NCBI GenBank assembly: GCA_002256385.1
Contig: NKJD01000001.1
Span: 124,001-188,000, forward strand
Reading direction: 5' to 3'
DNA length: 64,000 bases
Source of the DNA: Flavobacterium sp. BFFFF2
Lineage (GTDB): Bacteria > Bacteroidota > Bacteroidia > Flavobacteriales > Flavobacteriaceae
Positions 34,378 through 43,327 of this stretch are shown here, piece by piece (positions within the stretch are counted from its first letter, which is position 1; every line of letters begins with the position of its first letter). Made by a program: the position numbers and the translations under genes. The notes beneath the pieces were generated by a model. The model was not told the origin of the DNA, made no database searches, and saw only the letters and a program-made list of their open reading frames with translations.

Positions 34378-35687
34378 TGGAAAAATGGACTGTTTTTTGG
34401 TTTCGGCGCGATTTGCGTTTGCAAGACAATGCGGGTTTGTATCATGCTTTGCAAACAGGCAACCGGGTGTTGCCCATTTTTATTTTTGATTCCGCCATTC
34501 TAGAACAATTAGAGGCTCATGATGCGCGGGTGTACTTCATTTACCAGCAATTGGAGCAGATGAATAAACTGTTGGCCGCAAACAACCAACAATTGGCTGT
34601 TTTTTATGGCAAACCCGAAGCTGTTTTTGAACAATTGTTGCAAAATCACGCCATCGAATCGGTGTACACCAACCGTGATTATGAGCCGTATGCCCGAAAA
34701 AGAGATGCCTCGATTCATCAGCTATTAGAAAAAAATGGGGTTTCATTTTACACTTCCAAAGACCAGGTTATTTTTGAGAAAAAAGAAGTGGTCAAAGACG
34801 ATGGCACGCCTTATGTGGTTTTTACGCCATTTTCAAAAAAATGGAAATTGCTACGCCAAGGCAATGCGCTTGCCCATTATCCAAGTGAAAATCTGTTGCA
34901 TCAAATGGCAACACATGATTATCAGTTTCCAACCTTAGCCGACATTGGATTTCAGCCCGCCCCTATTTTGGTTCCGCCGTATTCATTGCAGCAGCAACTG
35001 ATTGAAAATCATGAAGCAACGCGCAATTTTCCCGCGCTATCAAACGGCACTTCGCGCATAGGTCCTCATTTGCGGTTTGGCACTTTGTCGGTCCGAGAAG
35101 CCGTTCGCTTGGCCGAAGCTACCGGGAAAGAGACCTTTTTGAACGAATTGATTTGGCGCGAATTTTTCATGCAAATTTTGTGGCATTTTCCGCATACCAC
35201 CACCCAAAGTTTCAAACCCGCTTATGACCGCATTCCCTGGCGCAATAATGAAGAACAATTTGAACGCTGGTGCCAAGGCAAAACGGGTTACGCCATTGTC
35301 GATGCGGGCATGCGCGAACTCAACGCCACTGGCCACATGCACAACCGCGTTCGGATGGTGGTGGCCAGCTTTTTGTGTAAACACTTGCTTATTGATTGGC
35401 GCTGGGGTGAAACGTATTTTGCCAAACACCTCCTTGATTATGAACAAGCAAGCAATGTAGGAAACTGGCAATGGGCAGCCGGTTCAGGCGTTGATGCGGC
35501 CCCCTATTTCCGCATTTTTAACCCCATGGAACAGCAGAAAAAATTTGACAACCTGCATCAATATATCAAAAAATGGGTACCAGAATGGGACAAAGCTTCG
35601 TATGTAAAACCCATTGTTGACCACAAAGAAGCCCGCGCACTTTGTTTAAGTACGTATAAAATGGCGCTTGAAAATAATACGATGTAA
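34377..35687 (+). CDS. phrB: Deoxyribodipyrimidine photolyase / cryptochrome family, 436 aa
   Basis: The N-terminal antenna-binding Rossmann domain (WTVFWFRRDLRLQDNAGLYHAL) is followed by the helical FAD domain: RIGPHLRFGTLSVREAV, FLNELIWREFFMQILWHFP, GMRELNATGHMHNRVRMVVA, LLDYEQASNVGNWQWAAGSG and APYFRIFNP. These match class I CPD photolyases. Photorepair of UV dimers in DNA is the expected role; a signalling cryptochrome cannot be excluded by sequence reading. It is the last gene of the unit behind 32559. Confidence 0.93.
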   Translation: MEKWTVFWFRRDLRLQDNAGLYHALQTGNRVLPIFIFDSAILEQLEAHDARVYFIYQQLEQMNKLLAANNQQLAVFYGKPEAVFEQLLQNHAIESVYTNRDYEPYARKRDASIHQLLEKNGVSFYTSKDQVIFEKKEVVKDDGTPYVVFTPFSKKWKLLRQGNALAHYPSENLLHQMATHDYQFPTLADIGFQPAPILVPPYSLQQQLIENHEATRNFPALSNGTSRIGPHLRFGTLSVREAVRLAEATGKETFLNELIWREFFMQILWHFPHTTTQSFKPAYDRIPWRNNEEQFERWCQGKTGYAIVDAGMRELNATGHMHNRVRMVVASFLCKHLLIDWRWGETYFAKHLLDYEQASNVGNWQWAAGSGVDAAPYFRIFNPMEQQKKFDNLHQYIKKWVPEWDKASYVKPIVDHKEARALCLSTYKMALENNTM

Positions 35688-35859
35688 AGGAATTGAACTA
35701 TTTGATGGAGATTAATTCGCAAATAGTATTCATGGTAGCCTATTCTCTTTGGAAATCACCACTGCAATTCGGTGAGCTACTATTCAATTTGTTGCTTTAA
35801 CAGCGACCCCAATTAGTTGGCTGCAAAATATTTTAACACCAAAAACAATTAAGATCGGT

Positions 35860-36231
35860 ATGAAACAATCAATAATCCTTTTTGTGCTTTTTATGCAGGC
35901 AGCTGTTTATGGACAGCAAAATATCAACATAAACTTTGTAAACGATTACAAAGAACCCTTCCACTTGGCACTCATTATTTACACACCTGATGGTAAAAAT
36001 CAAACAAGGATCAGCGACTTAAAGCCAAATGAAATAAAAAGTTATTCCTTGCCTGATCAGACTGAAATCTTCGTGGTGGACGATAAGCAAGAAGCATTTG
36101 CCATGAAAGGTAACGACATTAAGCAAACGAGCACAGCGCCTTTTATCGTTTTAAGGCCAAAAGACAATCATAAGTCCATTAAGCTTAGTGCTATTGGTTT
36201 TAACAGTGCCAAAACAAGTAACCGCGATTAA
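35860..36231 (+). CDS. Hypothetical secreted protein, 123 aa
   Basis: Signal peptide MKQSIILFVLFMQAAVYGQ precedes a small beta-rich domain (INFVNDYKEPFHLALIIYTP, LKPNEIKSYSLPDQTEIFVVDD). No family recognised. It stands alone between the photolyase and a repeat-free gap. Part of its upstream region (35812-35835) resembles the GTTGGCTGCAAAAT phrase of the MITE-like module. Confidence 0.6.
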   Translation: MKQSIILFVLFMQAAVYGQQNININFVNDYKEPFHLALIIYTPDGKNQTRISDLKPNEIKSYSLPDQTEIFVVDDKQEAFAMKGNDIKQTSTAPFIVLRPKDNHKSIKLSAIGFNSAKTSNRD

Positions 36232-36441
36232 TGAGGCGTTTGGTCATCTACTTTCTGGGATAACGACCTAATGCAGCGTTCAATTAGAATAGTGAAAGAT
36301 AGGGTGTTTGGCAATTTTTTTAAGGTTCCGTACATGTCGGTGTTTTTACATCTAAAATTGCATCGCAGCATATACAAGAATGCAATTGTACTATGCGCAC
36401 ATTGAAAGAACTTTTACTGACAAGGAGGGTGCCGTATTAAA

Positions 36442-36616
36442 ATGACAAGTAATAAAACACAAAATCAAAGTCATGCACTTAAGAGCTTGGTGTTTTTCTT
36501 AGCTACTATTTGGTTTTGCGTCGGCCGGCGTGACGAGCATACTTGTCGTTATACTTTTAGGCCTACAAAGTATTGGAATTGATCGTTTTGCGTCGCTAAA
36601 CCCCTCGAAATGTTAA
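36442..36616 (+). pseudogene. Possible frame-shifted small membrane protein gene
   Basis: An ATG at 36442 opens MTSNKTQNQSHALKSLVFFL ATIWF, and a +1 frame from about 36515 continues with FASAGVTSILVVILLGLQSI then GIDRFASLNPSKC and a stop at 36616. Joined, they make a plausible membrane protein of about 57 aa. AAGGAGG lies 14 nt upstream of the ATG. Neither half is convincing alone. The rest of the gap 36232-36639 shows nothing I can name. Confidence 0.3.
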
Positions 36617-36639
36617 ATACAAAAACACGAGACGTAAAG

Positions 36640-37749
36640 TCAATTAATGGGCTTCAAATCAAATTCAACCAAAAACAAACTTCCCACACCTGGCGTGCTT
36701 TCCACCCAAATGCGCCCGTTCATGGCTTCGATTTGATTTTTAGTAATAAACAAACCGACTCCGTGTGCTTCGGGGTTTTCGTGAAATGTTTGGTGCAATC
36801 CGAACAATTGATTCCCGACTTTTTCTAAGTCAATACCCAAACCATTGTCCCGACAAGTTAATAGCAATTTATCTTGCTGTATGGAAGTCGTTAAAATAAT
36901 ATGTGGGTTCCGCGTTGGATGTCTGTATTTGATGGCATTGGTGATTAAATTCTGCAACAGACTTTCCAAATAAGAACGGTTGTACTGTATGTTCGGCGCT
37001 AGTTCAAAATGAGTTTCAATCACTGTATTGGTTCGTTGAACAAATAAATCGATTCCTTGGCAAACCGTTTGAACGACCTCTTTAAAAAACAAGCTTTCCA
37101 ATTCAATTTCCACAGACTGATTTACCGAAAGCAAACTGGTCATGTTGGTTAATGACTGTAAAACCTGCTGAAAACTAGCATCAATCAGTGCGGACAATGC
37201 TGCTTGTTCTTCGTCTTTTGACTCTTTATACAAGCTCAACAAGCCACCTAAGTTGTTTAAGGGCGATTTGAAATCGTGCGAAAGCATGTAGGCAAAATTC
37301 TGAAGGCGGTTCGATTTGTTTACCAAGCGTGTTGAAAGTACTTGCAATTCGTGAATGGTCTGTTTTTGACCCAATTCAATCAGTTTGCTATCGGTAACAT
37401 CGCGCGAAATACTGAAAATTTTCATCACTTCGCCATTTTGCGGATGAAGTACGGGCACAAATTGGATGTTGAAATACTTGTTTTTTAAATTATTAGTAGA
37501 GGAAAAAATATCAATATTTTCGACCCTTTTATGAAACAAACAAGTGTCAAAACCTGCTTCAAAATCTTTAACAAAGCTAGCTGGATAGCCAAATTCATTA
37601 ATTTTTTTACCCACATAAAAGGAAGCACTTTGCCCCGAAATAGTACAAACAGCCTGATTCACAAACGTAATTTCTTTATTGGGCAAATACCCGCAAATAA
37701 TGTCTGGACCAAGCTGAACAATTTCTTCAAATGAAGGGGCAACATTCAT
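36640..37749 (-). CDS. PAS-domain sensor histidine kinase, 369 aa
   Basis: A cytosolic kinase without membrane segments: a PAS domain at about residues 5-120 (FEEIVQLGPDIICGYLPNKE, IFSISRDVTDSKLIE), a HisKA domain with phospho-acceptor in AYMLSHDFKSPLNNLGG (about 160-176), and a HATPase domain (QNLITNAIKYRHP, CRDNGLGIDLEKVG, GVGLFITKNQIEAMNG). It ends at the normal position. ATG at 37749 fits the PAS start. No response regulator lies nearby. The signal is unknown. Confidence 0.9.
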   Translation of the reverse strand: MNVAPSFEEIVQLGPDIICGYLPNKEITFVNQAVCTISGQSASFYVGKKINEFGYPASFVKDFEAGFDTCLFHKRVENIDIFSSTNNLKNKYFNIQFVPVLHPQNGEVMKIFSISRDVTDSKLIELGQKQTIHELQVLSTRLVNKSNRLQNFAYMLSHDFKSPLNNLGGLLSLYKESKDEEQAALSALIDASFQQVLQSLTNMTSLLSVNQSVEIELESLFFKEVVQTVCQGIDLFVQRTNTVIETHFELAPNIQYNRSYLESLLQNLITNAIKYRHPTRNPHIILTTSIQQDKLLLTCRDNGLGIDLEKVGNQLFGLHQTFHENPEAHGVGLFITKNQIEAMNGRIWVESTPGVGSLFLVEFDLKPIN

Positions 37750-37836
37750 AAAAGCAATTTTAGCAAAAATACAAAAACACAACACCAACCTTGTGTATGT
37801 TTCATGATTTTAAGTATAATAAATCGTTAAATTTAA

Positions 37837-37879
37837 CATTTAAACAAAATCGTTAGCAAAATACGTATTGTTTAAAATG
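37837..37879. promoter_or_regulatory. Inverted repeat in the divergent promoter region
   Basis: CATTTAAACAA (37837-37847) and TTGTTTAAAATG (37868-37879) are near-perfect inverses with about a 20-bp spacer, between the divergent kinase and DUF3050 genes. The TTGTTTAA half-site resembles that at 32559. Function inferred only from position. Confidence 0.35.
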
Positions 37880-37993
37880 TAAAAATCATGTTTTTAAGAA
37901 TTTATAGCAAATTAATTAACTGCTTTTCACATTTATTTAATAATTATTGAAGCTGCAAAAATGGGCGACTTCATTAATTTTACAGAGTAAATC

Positions 37994-38797
37994 ATGCACA
38001 CTATTATGTCAGTCACACACCTCCAACACAGCATTGAACCTTTGCGTCAACAATTAATCAAACATGCCGTTTATCAAAAGATAAACAGCCCTGACCAATT
38101 GCAAGATTTTATGGAATACCATGTGTTTGCGGTTTGGGATTTTATGTCTTTGTTGAAAGCTTTGCAAGCCAAGTTGACTTCTATTGGCACGCCTTGGTTT
38201 CCATCTGAAAACCGTGAAATACGCTATTTAATCAATGAAATGGTGTTGGCAGAAGAATCAGATAAGTTGCCTGATGGCGGCTACAGCAGTCATTTTGAAA
38301 TGTATTTGAGCGCCATGGAACAAGCTGGCGCGAGCACAGCAGCTATTTTACACTTTTTAGAACAAGTTAAAAGCACGCAAAACGTATTTGTAGCCATTAG
38401 ACGAAGCAACCTGCCCGACGCAGTGAAATCATTTTTGAATTTTACCTTCCAATGCATCGAAGAAGGAAAGATCCATTGCATTGCAGCTGCATTTACCTTT
38501 GGACGCGAAGACTTAATACCCGATATGTTTACCGAAATCATTCGCAACATTCAAGAACAGTTTCCTGCTTCACATTGGTCAGAATTGCTTTATTACATGG
38601 AACGCCACGTAGAACTTGACGCCGATGAACACGGCCCCATGGCCCTGCGCATGATGCAGGCCTTGTGTGGCGAAAATGCCCAATATTGGCAAGAAGCCAC
38701 CGAAACAGCCAAGGCCGCATTGGAACACCGTTTGGCATTATGGGAAGCCATTGAAACGGTGATCAACGAAAAGGACATGGCCCCTTCACTCCCATAA
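37994..38797 (+). CDS. DUF3050 protein, heme-oxygenase-like fold, 267 aa
   Basis: An all-helical protein with the family signature FMEYHVFAVWDFMSLLKALQ (about residues 36-55) and further conserved His and acidic residues (IHCIAAAFTFGREDLIP, MERHVELDADEHGPMAL). These are the residues that bind metal in heme-oxygenase-like diiron proteins; the activity of DUF3050 is not established. Two in-frame starts (37994 and 38006) are possible. Its 3' end overlaps the convergent DUF4407 gene by 12 bp. Confidence 0.9.
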   Translation: MHTIMSVTHLQHSIEPLRQQLIKHAVYQKINSPDQLQDFMEYHVFAVWDFMSLLKALQAKLTSIGTPWFPSENREIRYLINEMVLAEESDKLPDGGYSSHFEMYLSAMEQAGASTAAILHFLEQVKSTQNVFVAIRRSNLPDAVKSFLNFTFQCIEEGKIHCIAAAFTFGREDLIPDMFTEIIRNIQEQFPASHWSELLYYMERHVELDADEHGPMALRMMQALCGENAQYWQEATETAKAALEHRLALWEAIETVINEKDMAPSLP

Positions 38798-39865
38798 TAA
38801 ACTCTTTTCTTGCAGGCGTTTTTTCCAATCTGAAGCTTGGCTTTTGGCCAAATCGCCTAACGCTTGGTTATCATTGGCAGCTTGTTTATTATACTGTTCG
38901 GCCAATGTCCAAAAATCGGTGTTTTTGGTTCGAATCATACTTAATTCTTGGCGCAATGCATCGTCTTTGGTCCATCTTTTCCAGTCATACTCGCCTGGCT
39001 CAAGAAGTAATTTTGACAAAATTGGCGCCAATTCCAGCAAAAGAAACAATAAAAATATCCCAAAAACAGGACCTTGTGGTAGTTTATCCAACGCTTCCAA
39101 TTGCGCCAACAAACCATCGTAGCCGTTTATAATTGGTTTCCCTTTGCTTTTGGACTGTTGTACTTCGGCATCGCTGCTTGTTAATTGGGCATCCAATTGG
39201 GCCAATTGAATGCTGTCACGCGCCCGTTCCATTTTCCAGTCGGCATAAGCGCGCTCATAACGGTCTTTTTTTTCTTGATAAATGGGCCCCTTCCCCATTT
39301 TTTTGGTACCTGCACTTCCTTCGGCCTCTTCAATTTTGGCCTGATTTAGGGCTTGAATCATTTTTTCTTTGTCTTTCCAGCGGAGCAATAGTATATTGCG
39401 TTTGGCATCGATTTCGTCGCGTTGGTTCTGAAACATGGTTTCCACCTGCTTCAAATGTTGGGCTTGAATTTTGTTGCGTTGAATGACCATCTGGGCTTGA
39501 ATTTCTTTTTGAAAAAGTTTCAATTCCAAGGGTTTAGCAATCACAACTGCAAGGACCGTTGCCAATAGTAAACGCGGAAAGGCGGCCTTCCAATGCGCAT
39601 TGGAATTGGGTTTTCGTTGGATGGAAGCTACCAAAAACCGATCGAGGTTAAAAATCATGAGGCCCCAGATGAAGCCAAATAGCACGGCCCAATACACCGA
39701 TTGGAACACCTGAAAAAAGGCATAACCGCCAGAAAGTGCAGCAAAAATGGCAGTAAACAAAACGGTCGCACCTAATCCGGCATACTTGATGGTTTCGGTA
39801 GGTTGACATTGCCGAAGTAGGTCGGTATCGACCCCGGCAGAACGAAGTAATAATTTGGTAAACAT
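38786..39865 (-). CDS. DUF4407 membrane protein, 359 aa
   Basis: The N-terminal region has three or four membrane helices (YAGLGATVLFTAIFAALSGG, VYWAVLFGFIWGLMIFNLDRF, LLLATVLAVVIAKPLELKLF). A long charged coiled-coil follows (about 130-260) and then another membrane segment (PVFGIFLLFLLLELAPILSKL). MIFNLDRFLV and KPLELKLF are the DUF4407 motifs. Function unknown. It converges on and overlaps the DUF3050 gene. Confidence 0.9.
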   Translation of the reverse strand: MFTKLLLRSAGVDTDLLRQCQPTETIKYAGLGATVLFTAIFAALSGGYAFFQVFQSVYWAVLFGFIWGLMIFNLDRFLVASIQRKPNSNAHWKAAFPRLLLATVLAVVIAKPLELKLFQKEIQAQMVIQRNKIQAQHLKQVETMFQNQRDEIDAKRNILLLRWKDKEKMIQALNQAKIEEAEGSAGTKKMGKGPIYQEKKDRYERAYADWKMERARDSIQLAQLDAQLTSSDAEVQQSKSKGKPIINGYDGLLAQLEALDKLPQGPVFGIFLLFLLLELAPILSKLLLEPGEYDWKRWTKDDALRQELSMIRTKNTDFWTLAEQYNKQAANDNQALGDLAKSQASDWKKRLQEKSLLWE

Positions 39866-39967
39866 AAGCGGAATGATTGATGATTATCAACCTAACTCCA
39901 AAAACGAGGCCGAATTATCCAAAAAACATTCCCTTAAGGTGAATTTAATTTAACGAAGTGGTTGAAA

Positions 39968-40693
39968 CTACATCAATTCATCAAAAAAGGTATTGGGAGG
40001 CAACTCCATAGCAGCCTGATTGGCCTGAAACCAGCGTGCACTCAGGGTTCCTTTTAATTGCATCTGACCATTCCGAACCGCAATCCAACTTCCTTCGCGC
40101 AACCCCACCACTGGCGTTGTCTCGTACGCATGAAACTCCCGCAGGCGGGTTTCGCGGGTTTCGCCCATGTGTTTTGATTGGTCATCCGCGTCAAGGTAAT
40201 GCGGATTGATGTTAAAAGGCAAAATACCCAAAGTAGTAAATGAAGGTGGATATACGATGGGCATGTCGTTGGTCGTTTGCATGCTGACACCTGTAATGTT
40301 GCTGCCTGCGCTACATCCTAAATAGGGAACGCCTTTTAAAATCGCCATTCGCAAAGCATCCCACAAATCCAATGTATACAATTGGTTAACCAACACAAAG
40401 GTGTTGCCGCCCCCAACAAAAACCCCTTCGGCTTGTTGCAAAGCTAATGCCGGTTGGTCAAAAGTGTGCAATCCGCGGAGTTTTTTACCCATTTTGGCAA
40501 AGGCAGTTGCTGCTTTTAGGGTGTACTCGTCATGCGAAATGCCCCCTGGACGGGCATAGGGAATAAATATTATTTCCGATGCATCCTTATACAAGGTGTG
40601 CAATTCACTTTCGAGGTATTCCAAATAAGCACCGCCAAACAAGGTGGAAGTACTGGCAACCATCATGTTGCATGCTGACAAATCCATTTTCAT
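39968..40693 (-). CDS. pepE: Dipeptidase E (peptidase S51)
   Basis: A cytosolic serine peptidase that cleaves Asp-X dipeptides. The nucleophile lies in YLGCSAGSNITG (Ser near residue 129), preceded by the strand GVFVGGGNTFVL. The His is in NINPHYLD. FIPYARPG near residue 43 is also family-typical. Its 241 aa matches the usual length. It is transcribed separately from the dehydrogenase upstream, which has its own terminator at 40703. An additional Met two codons downstream is an equally possible start. Confidence 0.92.
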   Translation of the reverse strand: MKMDLSACNMMVASTSTLFGGAYLEYLESELHTLYKDASEIIFIPYARPGGISHDEYTLKAATAFAKMGKKLRGLHTFDQPALALQQAEGVFVGGGNTFVLVNQLYTLDLWDALRMAILKGVPYLGCSAGSNITGVSMQTTNDMPIVYPPSFTTLGILPFNINPHYLDADDQSKHMGETRETRLREFHAYETTPVVGLREGSWIAVRNGQMQLKGTLSARWFQANQAAMELPPNTFFDELM

Positions 40694-40702
40694 ATATATA
40701 TC

Positions 40703-40729
40703 AAAAAAAAGCCTGACTAATCAGGCTTG
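40703..40729 (-). terminator. Terminator of the acyl-CoA dehydrogenase gene
   Basis: On the minus strand AAGCCTGA / TCAGGCTT with a TTAG loop, followed by a T-run, just upstream of pepE. Confidence 0.88.
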
Positions 40730-40742
40730 TTAGATTTTGAAG

Positions 40743-41921
40743 TTATTTAAAAGCAGGAATACCTGTAATATCGGCTCCAGTAATGAGTAAATGAATATCG
40801 TGCGTTCCTTCGTAGGTCAACACCGATTCTAAATTCATCATGTGACGCATAATTGAATATTCGCCTGTAATTCCCATGCCACCCAAAATTTGACGGGCTT
40901 CGCGGGCAATGTGCACGGCCATATCCACGTTGTTTCGTTTGGCCATGGAGATTTGAGCAGTGGTGGCGCGGCCTTCATTGCGCAACACACCCAGACGCCA
41001 CGTTAACAATTGGGCTTTGGTGATTTCAGTGATCATTTCGGCCAATTTTTTTTGTTGCAATTGCGTTGCTGCAATTGGTTTGTCAAATTGAATGCGTTCT
41101 TTGGCATAACGCAAAGCCGTGTCATAACAATCCATGGCAGCACCAATAGCACCCCAAGCAATACCATAACGCGCTGAATCTAAGCAACCTAGTGGTGCAC
41201 CCAAACCAGACTTGTTAGGCAATAAATTCTCTTTTGGAACTTTTACATTGTCAAAAATCAATTCACCTGTGGCCGAAGCACGCAAGGACCATTTGTTGTG
41301 CGTTTCGGGGGTAGTAAACCCTTCCATGCCACGTTCCACGATTAAACCGTGGATGCGACCTTCTTCATTTTTGGCCCAAACCACTGCAACTTGCGCAAAC
41401 GGTGCATTTGAAATCCACATTTTGGCCCCATTTAATAAATAATGATCGCCTTTGTCTTTAAAATTGGTCACCATACCACTCGGATTCGAACCAAAATCGG
41501 GCTCAGTAAGTCCGAAGCAGCCCATCCATTCGCCGGTGGCTAATTTAGGTAGGTATTTTTGACGTTGTTCTTCTGAACCGTATTTCCAAATGGGGTACAT
41601 CACCAATGATGATTGCACCGATGCCGTTGACCGAACCCCGCTGTCGCCGCGTTCAATTTCTTGCATAATTAAACCATAAGCAATTTGATCCATGCCAGCA
41701 CCGCCATATTCAGTTGGAATATAAGGACCAAAGGCACCAATTTCACCCAAACCTTTAATGATTTGTGTTGGAAATTCAGCACGCTGTGCATAGTCTTCAA
41801 TAATGGGAGACACGTCGCGTTTTACCCATTCACGGGCTGCATCGCGCACCATTTTGTGCTCTTCTGTCAATAAATCGTCTAGCAAATAATAATCGGGAGC
41901 TTGAAATAAATCCGGTTTCAT
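40743..41921 (-). CDS. gcdH: Acyl-CoA dehydrogenase, probably glutaryl-CoA dehydrogenase
   Basis: The FAD-dependent acyl-CoA dehydrogenase fold shows CFGLTEPDFGSNPSGM (flavin and substrate loop), KMWISNAPFAQVAVVWAK, ARYGIAWGAIGAAMDCYDTA and RQILGGMGITGEYSI. The catalytic Glu fits LTYEGTHDIHLL, and the ending ITGADITGIPAFK is typical of glutaryl-CoA dehydrogenases, which convert glutaryl-CoA to crotonyl-CoA in lysine and tryptophan breakdown. Substrate assignment is by resemblance. A -7 box (TACCTTTG) lies at 41976-41983 on the minus strand. Confidence 0.85.
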   Translation of the reverse strand: MKPDLFQAPDYYLLDDLLTEEHKMVRDAAREWVKRDVSPIIEDYAQRAEFPTQIIKGLGEIGAFGPYIPTEYGGAGMDQIAYGLIMQEIERGDSGVRSTASVQSSLVMYPIWKYGSEEQRQKYLPKLATGEWMGCFGLTEPDFGSNPSGMVTNFKDKGDHYLLNGAKMWISNAPFAQVAVVWAKNEEGRIHGLIVERGMEGFTTPETHNKWSLRASATGELIFDNVKVPKENLLPNKSGLGAPLGCLDSARYGIAWGAIGAAMDCYDTALRYAKERIQFDKPIAATQLQQKKLAEMITEITKAQLLTWRLGVLRNEGRATTAQISMAKRNNVDMAVHIAREARQILGGMGITGEYSIMRHMMNLESVLTYEGTHDIHLLITGADITGIPAFK

Positions 41922-41975
41922 GAGTCTATTTTGATTGAGGAAAGTGGCTTGACTTTCTGGTTACGAAATCGTTTG

Positions 41976-41983
41976 CAAAGGTA
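41976..41983 (-). promoter_or_regulatory. -7 box (TACCTTTG) of the acyl-CoA dehydrogenase gene
   Basis: It matches TAnnTTTG on the minus strand, 54 nt before the start codon; no clear -33 box. Confidence 0.5.
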
Positions 41984-42045
41984 AGAAACTGACACTAGAT
42001 TTTTAACATCCTAACCAATGAATTTTTAGGAAATTCGCGTCATTT

Positions 42046-42774
42046 TTATGGGGATAAATAAAATGCTTCTGTTAATGATTGATAAGCTGGTGTACGCACA
42101 TGGCGTTCGGTTTCAAGTACCAATTCATCAATGAGCGGTTGTGGCGTTTGCTTTCTGGAAAATGCCAACAATTGCCTTTTTATAGGCGCCTGAATGGTGC
42201 CTCTCACAAGAGTGCTTTTCAACACAAACAAAGATAATTGGGCAGCCATTTCGGTCAGGTCAGCAGCCTGTTCATGCGGGACAACCACCGCAAAAACGCC
42301 TTCTTCGCTTAACAAATCGGCCACTGCCTCTAACAATTGGTCAAAAGGCATGGCTTTTGAAGATCGGGCTAAAAATCGGGCATAATCAGTTTGCGAAGGT
42401 TCGACCTCAAAAAAAGGTGGATTGGACACAATCAAATCATATTGTTCCTCTTGCATTTCTTGGTGAAATTCATCTAAAGAGGCATGATAACAATACAACC
42501 GATCGGCCCACGGCGAATGTTCAAAGTTAGTAACACTATCTTCAAAGGCGCCTTCTTCTATTTCAATGGCATCAATTTGAAAGGCTTCGGAACGTTGTGC
42601 CAGCATAAGAGCAACGAGACCGGTACCGCTTCCAATATCCAATATGGATTGTGGTTCGTGTTCAATGGGGGCCCAAGCGCCTAACAATACGCCGTCGGTG
42701 CCCACTTTCATGGCTGTGTTTGATTGTTGTAAACGGAACTGTTTAAAGCGAAACACCTCTTTATCGGCCTCCAT
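42046..42774 (-). CDS. trmN6: tRNA1(Val) (adenine(37)-N6)-methyltransferase TrmN6
   Basis: A SAM-dependent methyltransferase that modifies A37 of tRNA-Val in E. coli (YfiC). Visible are KQFRLQQSNTAMKVGTDGVLLGAW (YfiC-type start), SAM motif I ILDIGSGTGLVALM (about residues 41-54), and the N6-adenine motif IVSNPPFFEVEP (NPPF, about 117). Its start overlaps the rimM stop by one base (TAATG on the minus strand), so it is the last gene of the rpsP-rimM-trmN6 unit. Confidence 0.9.
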   Translation of the reverse strand: MEADKEVFRFKQFRLQQSNTAMKVGTDGVLLGAWAPIEHEPQSILDIGSGTGLVALMLAQRSEAFQIDAIEIEEGAFEDSVTNFEHSPWADRLYCYHASLDEFHQEMQEEQYDLIVSNPPFFEVEPSQTDYARFLARSSKAMPFDQLLEAVADLLSEEGVFAVVVPHEQAADLTEMAAQLSLFVLKSTLVRGTIQAPIKRQLLAFSRKQTPQPLIDELVLETERHVRTPAYQSLTEAFYLSP

Positions 42775-43301
42775 TACAAATATAAATCGATGAGTCCGGC
42801 TGGGGTTTTAAGGTGCAAAGTGCGTGTATCCCAATCTATTTTTTCGATAAAATCGTCCACCATGGGTACCAGAATGGTTTGGCCTAAGTGTTCAATTTCA
42901 AGCAACAACTGCCTATTGGTGTCATTTACTTTTGACAAAATCCCCAAATTACCATATTGCACATCAACTACCTTGAAACCTTCAATTTCATGGTAGTAAA
43001 AGGCATCACCTTCTAATTTGGGCAACATGTTTAATGGTAAAAACAAGGATTTACCAACCAAGCGATTGGCCTCTTGTTCGGTGTCAACTTCTTCAAATTT
43101 GACCCTAATGTATTGCATGTTGTGCACTTGCGCACGTTCAATAAAAAATGGAACCAGTTCTTGTGAGTCAAACTCAACAAAAACGGATTCCATATTTAAA
43201 TAATCAGTTAAATTGTCGGCATCAATAAACAACAACAATTCACCTTTGAAACTAAACTTCTTAGCTACTTTTCCAAGAAAAAAACAATCTTTTGACTGCA
43301 T
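42774..43301 (-). CDS. rimM: 16S rRNA processing protein RimM
   Basis: RimM assists 30S maturation around S19 and the 16S head. The N-terminal RimM beta-barrel shows FLGKVAKKFSFKGELLLFID. The C-terminal PRC-barrel shows YHEIEGFKVVDVQYGNLGIL, LLEIEHLGQTILVPMVDDFI and the final GLIDLYL. The length of 175 aa is typical. It lies 26 bp after rpsP and overlaps trmN6, an order widely conserved for rpsP-rimM. Confidence 0.95.
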   Translation of the reverse strand: MQSKDCFFLGKVAKKFSFKGELLLFIDADNLTDYLNMESVFVEFDSQELVPFFIERAQVHNMQYIRVKFEEVDTEQEANRLVGKSLFLPLNMLPKLEGDAFYYHEIEGFKVVDVQYGNLGILSKVNDTNRQLLLEIEHLGQTILVPMVDDFIEKIDWDTRTLHLKTPAGLIDLYL

Positions 43302-43327
43302 CGAATTGTAGCTAGCTAATCGTCTAA

